64,000 nt of DNA from Gordionus sp. m RMFG-2023 (lineage: Eukaryota; Nematomorpha; Gordioida; Chordodea; Parachordodidae): NCBI RefSeq assembly GCF_954871325.1, contig NC_088777.1, positions 8,347,366 through 8,411,365 on the forward strand. Direction: 5' to 3'. The notes beneath the pieces were generated by a model. It saw nothing but the letters and a program-made list of their open reading frames with translations. It searched no databases and was not told the DNA's origin. Position numbers and translations under genes: made by a program. This document shows, piece by piece, positions 1 through 12,172 of the stretch. Numbering within the stretch: the first letter of the stretch is position 1; every line of letters begins with the position of its first letter.

Positions 1-1019
1 AAAAGTGGACCGAAACCATTTATTCTAAAAAATTTTAAATTTTTAGCGCTTAATTTTATATTATTTTAATCCATTTGGCAAACAGTATGAAAAAAAGTTA
101 TTAGCAATAAGAAATATATGCAAAGCTTGCACTAACAGAATTGAAAAATTTGGAGGAACTAAATATCTGGTTAGAGCGAATATTTTGTGCTTTTCCAATA
201 CTTTTAAAATCCTCATCCAATTTTATGTTATAAATAAAAGAAATCACTAATTTTGAAACCTATACCAAATCATTAAGTGGTATTTAATTAGTAAACTGAT
301 TTCATGACAGAGCGAATAATATAGACTAACAAATTTGGGATAGATATTTCATATTTTGTGTCACTAAGTAGTACAACTTTTCTTTCGTCATACATCAAAA
401 GTCGACCAAATATAAACACTTTTACCATCGCCATAGATTCCTACTTAAAGGTGGTTCTAACCTATGGAAGGCAAAGCTCAAACTTTCCCTCGCTATTTTC
501 CAGACAACAAGAATTGGATTTTCTCTATTCAGAATTTCTTTGAATTCCTTTACTCGAAAATACTGTTTTGAAGAATTCTTCCTAGATATTTAACCCAGAT
601 ACATGCCCGATGAATCAAAGCAATAATTTTCCTTCAAAAATCCGACGTTTCGGCTTGAAAACATCCCAGGCTTGGGTTGTTTCTTTACAACGAAGAACCT
701 TACTTAAAGTAGGCGTTCATTTAGGCTGTGATATTGTCACACCCTTATCTTGCAAACTGCCAGCTCCCTATTGACAGTCTTGCCCATTATTCTTCTTTAA
801 TAAATGCTATCATTGCTACTCTCCGCTCAGTCAATAGTAATTGATGTTGTAACTCGTAGAACTTAACTTCGAACAATATTAGGCTGGATGCACTCAGTTC
901 ATGGAGTAATGGGTTCTCGCTAGCATGGGATTACACATGCATTGATCGTTGTTTTCCTTTAGCTCCATTTATATGGTTGGAGCGGAATTTAAAAAAAAAT
1001 TAATAAATATCATAACATA
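1..1019. other. No gene recognised; higher-complexity stretch at 590-960
   Basis: No intact coding frame of recognisable family is present. Bases 590-960 are less AT-rich and less repetitive than their surroundings and look like an old coding or transposon remnant. Neither strand gives a frame long enough to name. Confidence 0.5.
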
Positions 1020-1034
1020 CCTAATATCACATTA

Positions 1035-1660
1035 TCGTCGGGGTGGTCTAATGGGTTAGATGTCTGCTTGGAAACAGAAGGACGCAGAGGACGCAGGTTC
1101 AATTCTGGTAAGGAGCTAAAAAATTTCGGGTTTTTCTTCGATGATGTATTGCTTTAGACATATGATATGATAAATTTCTGAGCTGAGAAATGCCACCCCG
1201 GTTACGACAGGCTTGGACAGCCGGGTGCTAAGATACTTGTCCAATATACCAAAAAAGACGGCTAGCTGAACTCGTGGGTCAGATGATAACGATTTCTTGG
1301 CCAGTGCTAGGATGATGGGATGATGGTGACCTCGGGGGTCGCAAACTCAATGTCTACCAAGTTACAATGGACTTGATAACTATACTCCGGTGGGAGATCC
1401 ATCGGGATTGAGACCAGTGGGAGATCAGGATTGGGATATCTGATTCAGTGTGAGGAATACTCAGGTGGGATATCTGGTCGATACTGATTTGATACACCGG
1501 TAGGAGATTAAGATACTTTGGCCTCGAAAATGATACACCGGTGATCGATACAAATGAAATTGGTCAGAAATACAATGATAAAAATAGATAGAGTAATAAT
1601 ATAATGATAAGTGAAGGAGCTTACCATCAGAAAAGGTGAAAGCTAAAAAAGAAAAAAAAA
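1035..1660 (+). mobile_element. tRNA-derived SINE, apparently full length
   Basis: A retroposed short element of about 626 bp. It is flanked by a perfect 15-bp direct repeat, CCTAATATCACATTA, at 1020-1034 and 1661-1675. The head (about 1036-1115) looks like a tRNA with a long variable arm, Ser/Leu type, with an A-box-like TGGTCTAATGGG and a B-box-like GGTTCAATTC. The body is much richer in G+C than its surroundings and contains degenerate repeats of a core like GGTGGGAGATC between about 1385 and 1560. The 3' end is an A-rich tail (1645-1660). SINEs are copied by LINE machinery; the partner LINE is not in the window. The perfect target duplication suggests a recent insertion. No second copy was found here. 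Confidence 0.88.
1044..1106 (+). promoter_or_regulatory. Internal RNA polymerase III promoter of the SINE (A and B boxes)
   Basis: The A-box-like stretch is at 1044-1055 (TGGTCTAATGGG) and the B-box-like stretch at 1096-1105 (GGTTCAATTC, one mismatch to the usual GGTTCGANTC). The spacing is about 50 bases, wider than in a minimal tRNA and typical of a tRNA head with an extra arm. The anticodon stem is imperfect, so this is a SINE promoter rather than a working tRNA gene. Confidence 0.7.
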
Positions 1661-1675
1661 CCTAATATCACATTA

Positions 1676-4281
1676 ATCCTCATTGTTTCCGACACAATAA
1701 ATGTTTTAGGATCTAGAACTCTAGTTTTTTTAAAGATACTCAGCCAAAAATTGGGCTTAATATTCAGATAACTTAGAAAAACTTGCTACTTCTACAACTC
1801 AATCCACTGTGCTATATCACCTAGCCCTCTTACGTTTTTTAATATTTATTTTTTTATAATATATTTAATTTTTTTTCTTTAAAAATATTTTATTTTGATA
1901 TAGTTTATACTATTTTATGAATCGAAATCGTTTTTAAAGAAAGAAAAGGCGGTTCTAAATATCTAGTTTTCTTTAATATTTAGGGCTTTAATTTATTAAC
2001 TATCAAAAGTATTTTCAAGATTGGCATCATGCTAGAATAAAAATTATCGGAGCACTGAATATTTGGGGTAGCCAAAATCTAAAGCCTGATTGGTATTTAC
2101 TAATTCATCAATCAATTCCACCTAATAAGCAGAAACCAATTATGATTTATTTAACAAATATATAGATGTAATAAAGTTAAAATCTTGTTATATTTTTTTT
2201 TGTATCTTATCTCGTATTAAGAGGCAGTCCTAAGCGCGATGATTGCCAAACTTTTGGAAACACTAATTCCAAAGCTTAAGCTAATATGTAACGCTTAACG
2301 AGTATACTTTTTAGTTAGATACTTCAATCCATAGTAAACAGTAAAAATAAAAAAAGGTTATTAACACAACAATACTAATATTTTTAAAATTTATATCAAA
2401 ATTCAAGATAAAATGAATTAAACACTAAAGCAATTATAACAAATAAAAAACGAATTACATTTATAAAAATTACTAACATTATTATAAAAAAATTAAATTA
2501 TTTATCCTATTTCAATATATGAGTCCCTATCAGGGCTTCGAACCGTTACTGGCAGTTCGGTTCGGTTTGAAGTCCCGGTCAGGATAGTTGTTTCAACACC
2601 ATCGCGAAAATATAAAAAATAATCTTTTAGAAAATGTCTTGATTAATAACTTGGATATAATTAATAAAAATGTTTATTAATAAAATGATATTTTTTAGGA
2701 GGTTCTGGAGAACGTTTCTAAACATAAATATATATATTTTTCGTGGGAACGGAAACAGAACTAGAACGGAAATATGTCTTTGTTCCGAGTCCCTTCTATA
2801 AAGTTACGACATTCATTCCTAACCAACTATTTAAAAGCACATTGATAAATGCCTCTATTTTTTTTTAGCAAAGGCCTGAGTTTCATGGAAGAAAACCACA
2901 ACCAGTTATTGATTAAAAAATATTTTAAGTTTACAAGAATTCTCTATTATGTATTATAATTATATCTAATGGCCATATTATAATATTTAAATACTATAAA
3001 TAATATAGCTCACTTTATAATGTTTAATGTATTTTTTTTGATCTTTCGGAAAAAGTTATATATAGGCATATAATATTAAAATAATAAGAGTTTGAAAAAG
3101 AAATCTTCAAAAATATTCTGAATATTATTTTTGACAAAAAATTTTGAGCAAAAAAATCTTTAAAAAATAACATTTTACAAAGGCTAAAATCTTTTTATGT
3201 GATTTCATCATGAAAGATTTTTAAATTTATTTATAAAAATTTTTTTTTAAAAATGGAATTTTAGGTAAAATTTGATCAATCTAAAAAATCTTCAGAGAGC
3301 AAAATCTTTGAAGATGTTTATTTTGAAGAGAATTTCAAACTCTAAAAAATAGTTAACTCTTACTTTTATCCAAAAAGAATGAAATTTTACCAAAATTTAG
3401 ATATTTTATAGTAAAAAATTTTTTTTGTTATAAATATATTTTTTTAAAAAAAAATACCATTTTTTATTTTATAAATATAAAAATTTAATTTAAAAAATAA
3501 TAATTCACTAATTTCGTTTTTCTTTTATAAAGCAATTTCTATTTTTTCCCATACATTCGATTATTTTTTTTTTAATCTTCCATTAATATGAGTTTACTTA
3601 TTTTAAATAGTATACTTTAAAATTTATTATATTATAACATATAAGTCCTTTAAGTTTTCATATTTCTTTTGTATTAAAAAAAAAATTAATACAGTTATTA
3701 GCTTAAACTTAAATATTTTATATTTAGATTATTTTTGTATATTACTTATATTTTTAAATGTATTAAGCGTTAAATAAAAAATTTTATTTTTAAAAAAAAT
3801 CTATAAAATTTTTTAAATTAAATTTAATTAAGAACGATGTAATAATTAATAGAAATATTATACACTATAACCCACTTATAATTTTTTTTTTCTTAGATAT
3901 TTTGTTTCAAGTTCCAGAAATCTTTCAATTTTAGAAATATAAAAAGTGGGTTATATACTGTATAGGGGGTGAATGACATGAGAAATATATTTATGCATAG
4001 GCTTTAAGGGTTTCTTTCCCCTTTAGTAATTTAGTAATAATAATATGATTTAATTGGAATCGAACATGATGGGTAATATCCACATTTTGAATTTGCCGCA
4101 AACTTTTTAACTACACTCTTAATTATTGCATTAATTTTTCATATAAATTAAGAAAAATACACTAAATTCTATAAGGGAAATTATCGGAAACTTATTAGGC
4201 AGGTATATTCTAGTCTACACATGCTGAAATACATTTCCATCAAATCAGAATTTTCAAAAGTAAATTATCTTTGGTCAAATG
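1676..4281. other. AT-rich DNA without a recognised gene
   Basis: Mostly A/T-rich low-complexity sequence. An imperfect G/C-rich hairpin lies at about 2527-2590 (arms near CTATCAGGGCTTCGAACCG and its degenerate complement). It resembles the GC-patch repeats elsewhere in the window. Confidence 0.45.
3087..3343. repeat. Degenerate inverted-repeat (MITE-like) element
   Basis: The ends are an 11-bp perfect inverted repeat, AGAGTTTGAAA at 3087 and its complement ending at 3343. The inside is rich in AAATCTTC/GAAGATTT-type motifs, like the long-hairpin MITE at 19827-20228, so this may be an old copy of that family. No target duplication could be confirmed. Confidence 0.4.
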
Positions 4282-4985
4282 TAGTGTTGTTAAAGTAACT
4301 ACACTTACCGATAACTGGTTAAAAACAAAAATGTAACTAGTAACTATAAATAGTTACAAAATAACAAGTGATTATAATTAATTAAATTTGATAGAATGTA
4401 AGAATAAAAGTATAACTTGTTATTTTTCATTACTTTTTAAGGTATATTGGACCAATTTTTAAAAATAATTATGTAAGAATTTCTTTTTCAAACATAGTAT
4501 AATTAGTGATTTAAATTTACAGTTTGCCTTATTTATATCAATGCTTTTGAGAAAGTTTATCTTAGGTAAGCTTATTTTAGGAGAAAAATAGCATACCTAT
4601 TAAACGCCAACTTAGGAAATAGTTAATTAATAAAATCAAGTAAAAATTAATTAAGATAAAATTTTGATGAAAAATAAATATTTTATGTTTTTTATATTTT
4701 TTTCATATCTTTAAATGTAATTATTTTTTTATTCAAATATAATTTTATTTAAATTAATTAAAATGTGTATTGCAAAATTATAACGTATAATAAGAAAATT
4801 ATATTAAGTTATATTTAAAAAAAAAAATTAAAAGTAATGTAAGTAACTGGTTACTTTTGAAATATCTTTAACTAGTCACAGGTTACCTTTTAGGAAATGT
4901 AGCTAGCAAAAGTGGCTATTTACATTAAAAAAAATGTAAATTTTAACCTTAACTATTTCTTTTTAAAAGTAACTTTAACAAGACT
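4282..4985. mobile_element. Non-autonomous hAT-like element, TAGTGTTGTTAAAGTAACT family
   Basis: The left end reads TAGTGTTGTTAAAGTAACT and the right end carries its degenerate complement (AGTAACTTTAACAAGACTT). Both subterminal regions repeat GTAACTAGTAACT-like motifs. No coding frame is present. A related copy lies at 29144-29454. The flanking 8-mers match only partly, so the hAT assignment rests on the TAGTGTTG terminus shared with elements that do have 8-bp duplications. Confidence 0.55.
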
Positions 4986-5165
4986 TTATCAAAAGATATT
5001 TTGTTTCAGGCGTATTGTTCTAGTTTCATCATAATTAATATTTATAATATAATATACAAAATTGAAGGAGATTTAAAAACTGGCATGAAGTTTTAAGCGG
5101 TGTCCTGTTCCAATATTTCTTTAAAAATTTTTAATATTAGAGTCCGAAAAAATTCTTCACTGGTA

Positions 5166-6435
5166 GGGGAGACCAGGTCTAGTCGGCGTAATATTTGTCA
5201 AAATAATCATAGCTAAAATAATGATCGTATAAGATCTTGCAAAATAACAATCACATTTGGCTATAAATATACACTTTTATATATTTTATATGTTTTTTTT
5301 CTCTAAAAAAGGTTTAGTAAAAGTGTTTTTTTAAACCTAGTAGCCCCAAACCGGTATTTAGTCGGATCTATGGAGCTAATAAAATCAAGTGGTTTATTAG
5401 GCTTATGAGACTCAAAAGAATTTTCTTCATATTTTCATATGGCTTTATTTATACAATATTCTATTTACTATAACAAATAAAATATTTTTATTGGCAGTTG
5501 ACCTGCTCCAACCTTTAGTATTGAACCAATCTTCAAAATTATCAAAATTTTATAGTCCTGTTTACATATAATACAAACATCTTTTATTATGTAATATTTT
5601 AACTATGTATTTTTTTGATTTTTTATTCAGTTGTTTTAATAGAAGCTGCTAGAATGGGGATGAGGTAAGAATTTCAGCTATAATTTTTTAAATATCTTTT
5701 AAACAGATAAATCATAAAAAGTTTTACTTCATGAAATTAGTCCTGATCGTCAAATATTTTTTGTTTATTATCTTGACCTATCTTGGACATAGTGCCAGCC
5801 ATAAAAAATTTGTACTAGGTATACTTAATAATAATAAACTTACTTAAAATTTTATTTAATTCTATATTTAAATGTATAACATTAATTGGATCTTATTATC
5901 CAAAATAAATGTCCTGATAACTTGTTCATATCTATTTAAATATAATAATTTGAATATTACAATAGATATATATATGAAAATCTTTGTTTGCTAGATATAA
6001 TTCTTTTAAAATAATTGATCTTATTATGAGGCTAAAATTTATGTATGGTAAATAAATGTACATATCTGATTGATTAAATATAATTATGATTTAAATTTAA
6101 TCAAATAATATGTCAATACAAAATAGTAAAAATTTTCCTATTTGGAATTTTAAAATAGAGTTTTAACTTACATATTGTCAATTTTGTCATATCTAAACTT
6201 ATAATTTTTTTTAATACAACCTAATAATGTAAAGTGTAAATATTTTAATTTCTCGTCAAAAATATGTCATAACAAATAAAAATTTAAATGGCTAAATAAT
6301 ATAAATTATTTTCTTCCCCAAATATGGATATCACAGAATTCTATTTTAGAACAAAATTTTACTTTATAATACTGGTTTTAAAATAAAATACATTGAACCT
6401 ACTAGCCCCTTGCGCTAAGTAGCCCTGGTCTCTCG
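5166..6435. mobile_element. Non-autonomous pogo-type (Tc1/mariner superfamily) element
   Basis: The terminal inverted repeats begin GGGGAGACCAGG at the left; the complement of the right end reads CGAGAGACCAGGGCTA. Each end abuts a TA dinucleotide, the target duplication of this superfamily. The GGGGAGACC terminus is nearly the same as that of the pogo-like element at 26797-28805, which probably supplied or shared its transposase. There is no coding frame inside. The element is about 1.27 kb of AT-rich filler. Confidence 0.65.
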
Positions 6436-6437
6436 TA

Positions 6438-9023
6438 CAGGTTAAGGTTTGGCTCGAAACACTGCTTCGATCATTAAGAGTTCATTAAGACAATTAGTAT
6501 ATAATTCATAAATTTTTGACAAAAAAAATTAGTATCTCATCATATGGATCTAATTTTTTCCCAAAATACAATTATTTAAAACTTTGTAGATAAGTAAATG
6601 ATTTGGTCTTAAAAAATCTAAATATTAAAATGAAATACAAACCACTTTCTCATAATTTTCACATTTAGATATATTAGACTTTATTTATTTAATTTTATTT
6701 ATATTTTCCTAAATTTGACATTTCGAATCGAACTATTTGTTAGATAGTTTTAGACCTTTAATTTTGTATTATATTTTTATAATGTTAAAAAAAATGTCTA
6801 TTCTACCGTAAATATCAATTAAATTCAACTTACTGAAAAAGTCATTTCAGTGATTCCTATACTTACTATTATATATATATAATCTTTTCGGCAAAAGTTT
6901 AAATTTTATTATTTTCAATATTTTATTTAACAGAATTTTTTTTTGAAGGATTAACAAATCTATAATATTAAATAAATAAAAAAAATATTAATTTATTTCC
7001 CCCCTGAAAAACTTTTGGATGACAGAAAAAAAAATTAAGTTTAGGTTGTTGAATTTTTTGTTTTTTTGAAAACCTATTTTATCAAATCAATATTTAGTTT
7101 TAAATTTTTCTGATGTCATATAATTTAATTTTGAATTAAATATAGCATTCGTGTTATTATAATAATAAGAGTCATTTAACCCTCAGCCAACAAAATAAAA
7201 TGTGATTATGATCACCCTAAACAACATGGTTCCAATTGTTTAAAAAAAATATAGAGAATTAACATTTTTATTTCATAATGTCATATTGAGAGGATGGAAT
7301 TCATTGGTATTTAGGAATCTCACAATTTATAACCATTTACTGACAACGATTCGATTTTAGATCTGAAAAATCTGATTTGATTAGAGATGTATCCCAACTT
7401 GAATAGAGTACCTACATCTGGAATTTTTCAAACAATTTTGCGATCGGGTGAGATACTTTTAATTTATATCAGTTTTTATAATTAATTTTCCATATAAATT
7501 TTTTTTTAAAAAACAACACACAAAAGTTTATGGTTAAAATTTGCTGAAAAGGGAATTTTGCACATACTAGAATATAATTTATGTCAAATCGAATTTTTAG
7601 AATTTTTAATCGCCCTCAGTATATGATTAAAAATTGAGAGATTTTAGAAATCCCCGTGCATTCCCTATTTAACATAATATTTATTTAAAGTAATTTACTC
7701 GGAACTCTTAAGAATCGATTTTTACAGGGATTTAAACCCTGGTATTTTTTTTTGACTATAATTTATTTGAGTTATTTTTTAATATATTATGTTAAAAAGT
7801 TTTATAAAAATAGAAAATAGATTCATCGGACCCTGTTGGTAGACTAAAGATTGCAAAATATATTTATTTTTTTCTCCCGATTTCGGTATTTTTCAAAGTT
7901 TATAGGTCTTTTGATTATAAGCCATTTGAATTAAAGGTATTTAATATGTTAAAGTTGGACATGAAATGAAGTTATAGATCTATAAAAAAATTTTTATCCT
8001 ATAAATAGGTTTAAAAGATTATAGAAATTCCGCTGGAAATATTATGACTGGGTATGTTTTATTAACTAAAAATATTATAATAGAATGAAAGGTAATAAAG
8101 CGTATAAATTTCATCACATTTTTCTTTCAAGAATTTAATTATTTTAAAAATATTGATATAATTTCAACACCATTTAAAATGTGTTAAAGTACTCAAAAAT
8201 TAGTTTATTTAGTTTTGCTAAATAATTTTTATATTTTAACATTAAAATATTTTATATTTGTTTGATTTAAATTTTAATGAGGAAAAACTTATACACTTAA
8301 TATTGAATTTTAATAAAACAGTTGTTTTACGGAACCGAGCGAAATGCTAAATAATATGGATTTTAAAAATATATTAATTAAAAATGTTACAATTCCTGTT
8401 CTCAATGAATGAAGAATTTTTTTTGCCATAATGAAAACGTAGAAACTACATGATACCTTCTTTCAACAAAAATTTATTTATAAAAAAAAAACTAAAAAAA
8501 TTGAAAATTTGTGCAGATCAATATGAAGATAAACTCTTTTATTCCATATTCAATATAAATCTATATAACAAGAGCCCTGTACACTCTAAGCTATTGCCCC
8601 AAATTAACCCGGGTATGCCTCCTCCCAACCCCATTCTAATGTAAGTTAGATTTTAAAAGTGACTTAAAATCTACAAGATTAATTTATGATCAATTAAAAT
8701 AATAATCTAAAAATAACTAAATTAAGAAAGTTTATAATATAATACATTCTTAAGCTATAAATTGGCTAAATTTATACAAATCATAATTATATCGAAAATA
8801 TATTTTTTTACTTTAAAAATTTATGTGATTGGCAAAAAATGGCCATTTGTTGAAGTTCTAATATAGGACTAAAAAAATTATTTTAATATTTTTATTTCTT
8901 ATTTTTTTAAATTTCACGAATTAATATTTGTTGGAAGTAGACACGCAAATGTAACTCCTGATAGCGGCGGGTTTAGAATATATATTATATATGCAATTTT
9001 ATGTAATTTGTTAATATATATAT
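6438..9023. other. AT-rich DNA without a recognised gene
   Basis: I see no coding frame, RNA gene or clear element. The 64-residue open frame at 8450-8644 has a Lys/Asn-rich composition expected by chance in this base composition. Confidence 0.4.
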
Positions 9024-9216
9024 TGTTATATAGGTGATAACAGTGGTGAAAGATAAAGGTGTAGATTTTAATTTATAATAATTTTATTCTAAAACTAAAA
9101 TGATACTAAAAATATATGTAAAATAAGGTATATATATATATGTATTATAAAAAAAACAATTTAAACGAAATACATAGTCAAAGGCTATAATAAAAATTTA
9201 AGTTAAATAAAAGTCA
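9024..9216 (-). repeat. 3' LTR of the gypsy element
   Basis: The 193-bp repeat begins TGTTATATAGGTGATAAC and ends AAAAGTCA on the plus strand. It matches 13825-14025 almost base for base; the length difference is a TA microsatellite. Confidence 0.92.
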
Positions 9217-9475
9217 ATCGATAAACATTCCCCTTCTTCTGAAAAGCTTTCCCACAATCCATCTGAGCTGTCATAGCAAGCTTGTCGTCCAAATGATTTA
9301 TCATTTTGATTGTCAAGTTGTTGCATATGTCGTCTCAAACGTTGGCTTTTAAATCGTAAGCTTCATAACTCAGTGGTTATCATTATCAATTTTTTAAAAT
9401 TGTTATTATCATTATTATCATCAAATAGGATATTGGGATATATGAATAATCAGAGAATTGGTCCAATTTTGGATG

Positions 9476-10135
9476 TTATGTGTTATAGCATTCTCTCTTT
9501 CTTAATTGGTCCAGGTGTTTCCTTGTAATACCTTTTTCTGTATAGACTTGGAACATAGTGTCGCTTTCCTTCAAATTAATTGTTTTGTCCCACGTGTCAT
9601 TCCCTTGTACTTTATACCAAACAAAATCTCCTGTGTTGAAGGTTCTATTTCGTGGTAAAGTAACATTTATTTTATTCTTCTTCTTCTCCAACGGTCTCAA
9701 TAAGTCCCATTTCACTCTAATATCACAGTTGAACATCCTCTTAGACGGTGTAACTCCTGTAGTGTCATTACGCGTATTTCTGTAATTAAATAAAAATTTG
9801 TCAAGTGCAATGTCTAAGTCAATTTTTATATTCCTTTTCATATGTGTTTTGAACGTTCTTACCATGCGCTCTACCTGGCCATTATATTGCTGATGATAAG
9901 CAGATGTGAGCACATGTTTGATACCATAATCACTGCAAAATTTTTCAAAATCGCTACTTGTGAAGTTAGTGCCGTTATCGGTAACTATAGTTTCGGGTAT
10001 TCCACATAACGAAATAGTTTTAAAAATTTCTTTTAAAGTAATATCGGCCGTAATATTTTTAACAGGAACAATGATTGGAAACTTACTGTAAGCATCGACT
10101 ATTGTCAACCAATTTCTTGTGAAGAACGGACCCAC
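9476..10135 (-). pseudogene. Gypsy integrase core region (fossil)
   Basis: Retroviral-type integrase catalytic domain of the gypsy element. The family's signature stretches are recognisable: IVDAYSKFP, TDNGTNF and GQVERMVRTFK. Integrase inserts the reverse-transcribed copy into host DNA. It belongs to the broken element at 9024-14025. Confidence 0.9.
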
Positions 10136-10253
10136 ATAGTCTATGTGTATCCTTTCAAATGGCTTGGTTGCCGAAATCTAAGGTTTTTGCTTTTTAGGAT
10201 TATCGTGATATATGTTACAATCGTCGCAACTTTTCACTTCCATATCTATATCA

Positions 10254-10499
10254 TTATTTACCAGACCACCACATGTGATCTTTGGCTAAGGATTTGATTC
10301 TTCCTGCTCCCAAGTGACCATCATGTAATGATTGTAGTACATTTTTTCTCATAGAAGACGGAATTATGATTTTGTTGCTTTTGTAAAGACAATCCTTAAT
10401 TATACTTAATTCCAATTCAATGTTTTTATAGATATCATTCTTTATAGGCCTGTTGTTCTTAATATCATTTATGACTTGTTTTAATTCGATATCTTTCAA
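10254..10499 (-). pseudogene. Gypsy integrase zinc-binding (H2C2-type) region (fossil)
   Basis: The segment with HDGHLGAGRIKSLAKDHMWW matches the N-terminal H2C2 zinc-binding region that precedes the integrase core in gypsy pol. It is part of the broken element at 9024-14025. Confidence 0.8.
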
Positions 10500-10733
10500 A
10501 GTTTCATCACGAATTTGATTGAAATTGATAGGTAAATCCCCATAGTCATTTATTATAATGATATTTTCAACAACTTCGTCATGGCATTCTTATGGCAATC
10601 TCGAGAGGCAGTTAGGAACAACATTGTATTTACCTGCTTTATACTTTATGTTGAAGTAGTAACCCCCCAAAGTGATATTCCGTTTTTGCAACCTTAAGGA
10701 CATTTCCGTTTTTGCAACCTTAAGGACATGGTA

Positions 10734-11045
10734 CTATTGTCCTTGAGTCCCTTGGTAAAAATGTGGAGTAGGTTTATGATCCGTGATGATAGTAAATTTA
10801 GTCCCAACCAAATATTCTTGAAATCTTTTAATTGCGAACATTATGGCAAGAGCCTCACGCTCAATATTGGTGTAATTTATTTCGGATTTTGTTAAGGTTC
10901 TAGACGCAAAAGCAATGGGTTTTTCTTTGCCATCTTTCTCTGTGTGAAATAGTACAGCCCCTAATCCAGATTTGGATGCATCAGTCGCAATCCTAATAGG
11001 TAATTCCGGATTAAAATACGTCAGTGCTGGCGGGAGACTAATCAA
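10734..11045 (-). pseudogene. Gypsy RNase H region (fossil)
   Basis: The stretch RIATDASKSGLGAVLF followed by INYTNIEREALAIMFAIKRF is the typical RNase H domain downstream of reverse transcriptase in Ty3/gypsy pol. It removes the RNA strand during copying. It is part of the broken element. Confidence 0.88.
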
Positions 11046-11328
11046 CTTCTTTAAATCATTAAAACTTCTGGAATGTTTTAAGTTCCATTTTCATCTTTCT
11101 TTGTTGACCATTTTGTACAACGGATCAGCAATATCAGCGAAGTTATTATTTTCTATAATAACCAGCCATTCCAAGAAATGTTGACAATTCAGCAGCTGAT
11201 TTTGGTTCTGGCATATTAATTATTGCTACAATTTTATCATGGTTAGCATGAATCCCCTTGTCATCTATATCGTGACCCAGGAACCTAACTTTATTTTTAA
11301 AAAATAAACTTTTGGCGAAGTTAGGTAC

Positions 11329-12030
11329 TTACCCGTATGATAATATTCTCTCAAAGACCTTTTTGATGTTGTTTAAATGTGCTTCATCGTTATTTCCAGT
11401 TATTAATAAGTCATCAATATAAAATATGACATCTTTCATATCACCGAAAATCTGATCCATGATTTGTTGGAATATAGCAGATAAAGTTTTCAACCCAAAA
11501 GGAAGTCTGGTAAATTGGTAGTATCCCATATGTGTAGATATAGTCAAAAATTTTATGCTATTTTTGATCGGAACTTGTAAAAAAGCATTTTTGAAATCGA
11601 TTTTGGTAAATTTTTTTCCTTCTGAAAGTTTAACTATAAGATCATTTATACGTGGAAGTGGGTATCTAAAGTCTTCGAGAGCTGGGTTTATAGTGTCTTT
11701 AAAATCTGTGCAAAGCCTGATGCTCCCATCATCTTTGTATACGGCGGTTATAGGACTCGCCCATCGCACATCATTTACAGGCTCAATAATTTTTTCGTGC
11801 ATCCATCTTTTCAGTTCTTCGCCCACAAGATCAATCTTTGAATACGGTATACGTCTTGGTGGTATTATTTTAGGTTGGGCGTCACATCTTAAATGTAATT
11901 TGACATTTACTTTGTTAATTGGTTCGCTAGTCAATTTGGATTCACAATCTTTAATAATTTTATTGATTTCGTCTTCATAATTGGTGTCGACATTTCCTAT
12001 GAATTTATTTAAATTTATTTTTAAAGGCAT
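11329..12030 (-). pseudogene. Gypsy reverse transcriptase region (fossil)
   Basis: The reverse transcriptase signatures FKNAFLQVPI, LPFGLK and FYIDDLLITG (the YxDD-type active-site motif) are present in the usual order. The family is Ty3/gypsy. It belongs to the broken element at 9024-14025. Confidence 0.92.
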
Positions 12031-12172
12031 TGATCCAGATTCTTCCTAACAATGCGTTCTTTCTCGACTCTACAACTACTGCTAGTAAATATTTAGTGCA
12101 TCATAACTTACTTTAACCTGAGTTGTCCTGATAATTTTAATCAAGTTTCCGTCGTAGGCTGTAAGCCGCAAA

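Noticed and set aside
590-960. A transposase or other gene remnant
   Set aside because: Sequence complexity is higher than nearby, but no frame on either strand gave a recognisable motif.
1035-1115. A functional tRNA gene
   Set aside because: A and B boxes are present but the anticodon stem is imperfect, the acceptor stem does not close, and the unit continues into a SINE body with flanking target duplication.
8450-8644. A small Lys-rich protein gene
   Set aside because: The composition is what AT-rich DNA gives by chance, and there is no other support.
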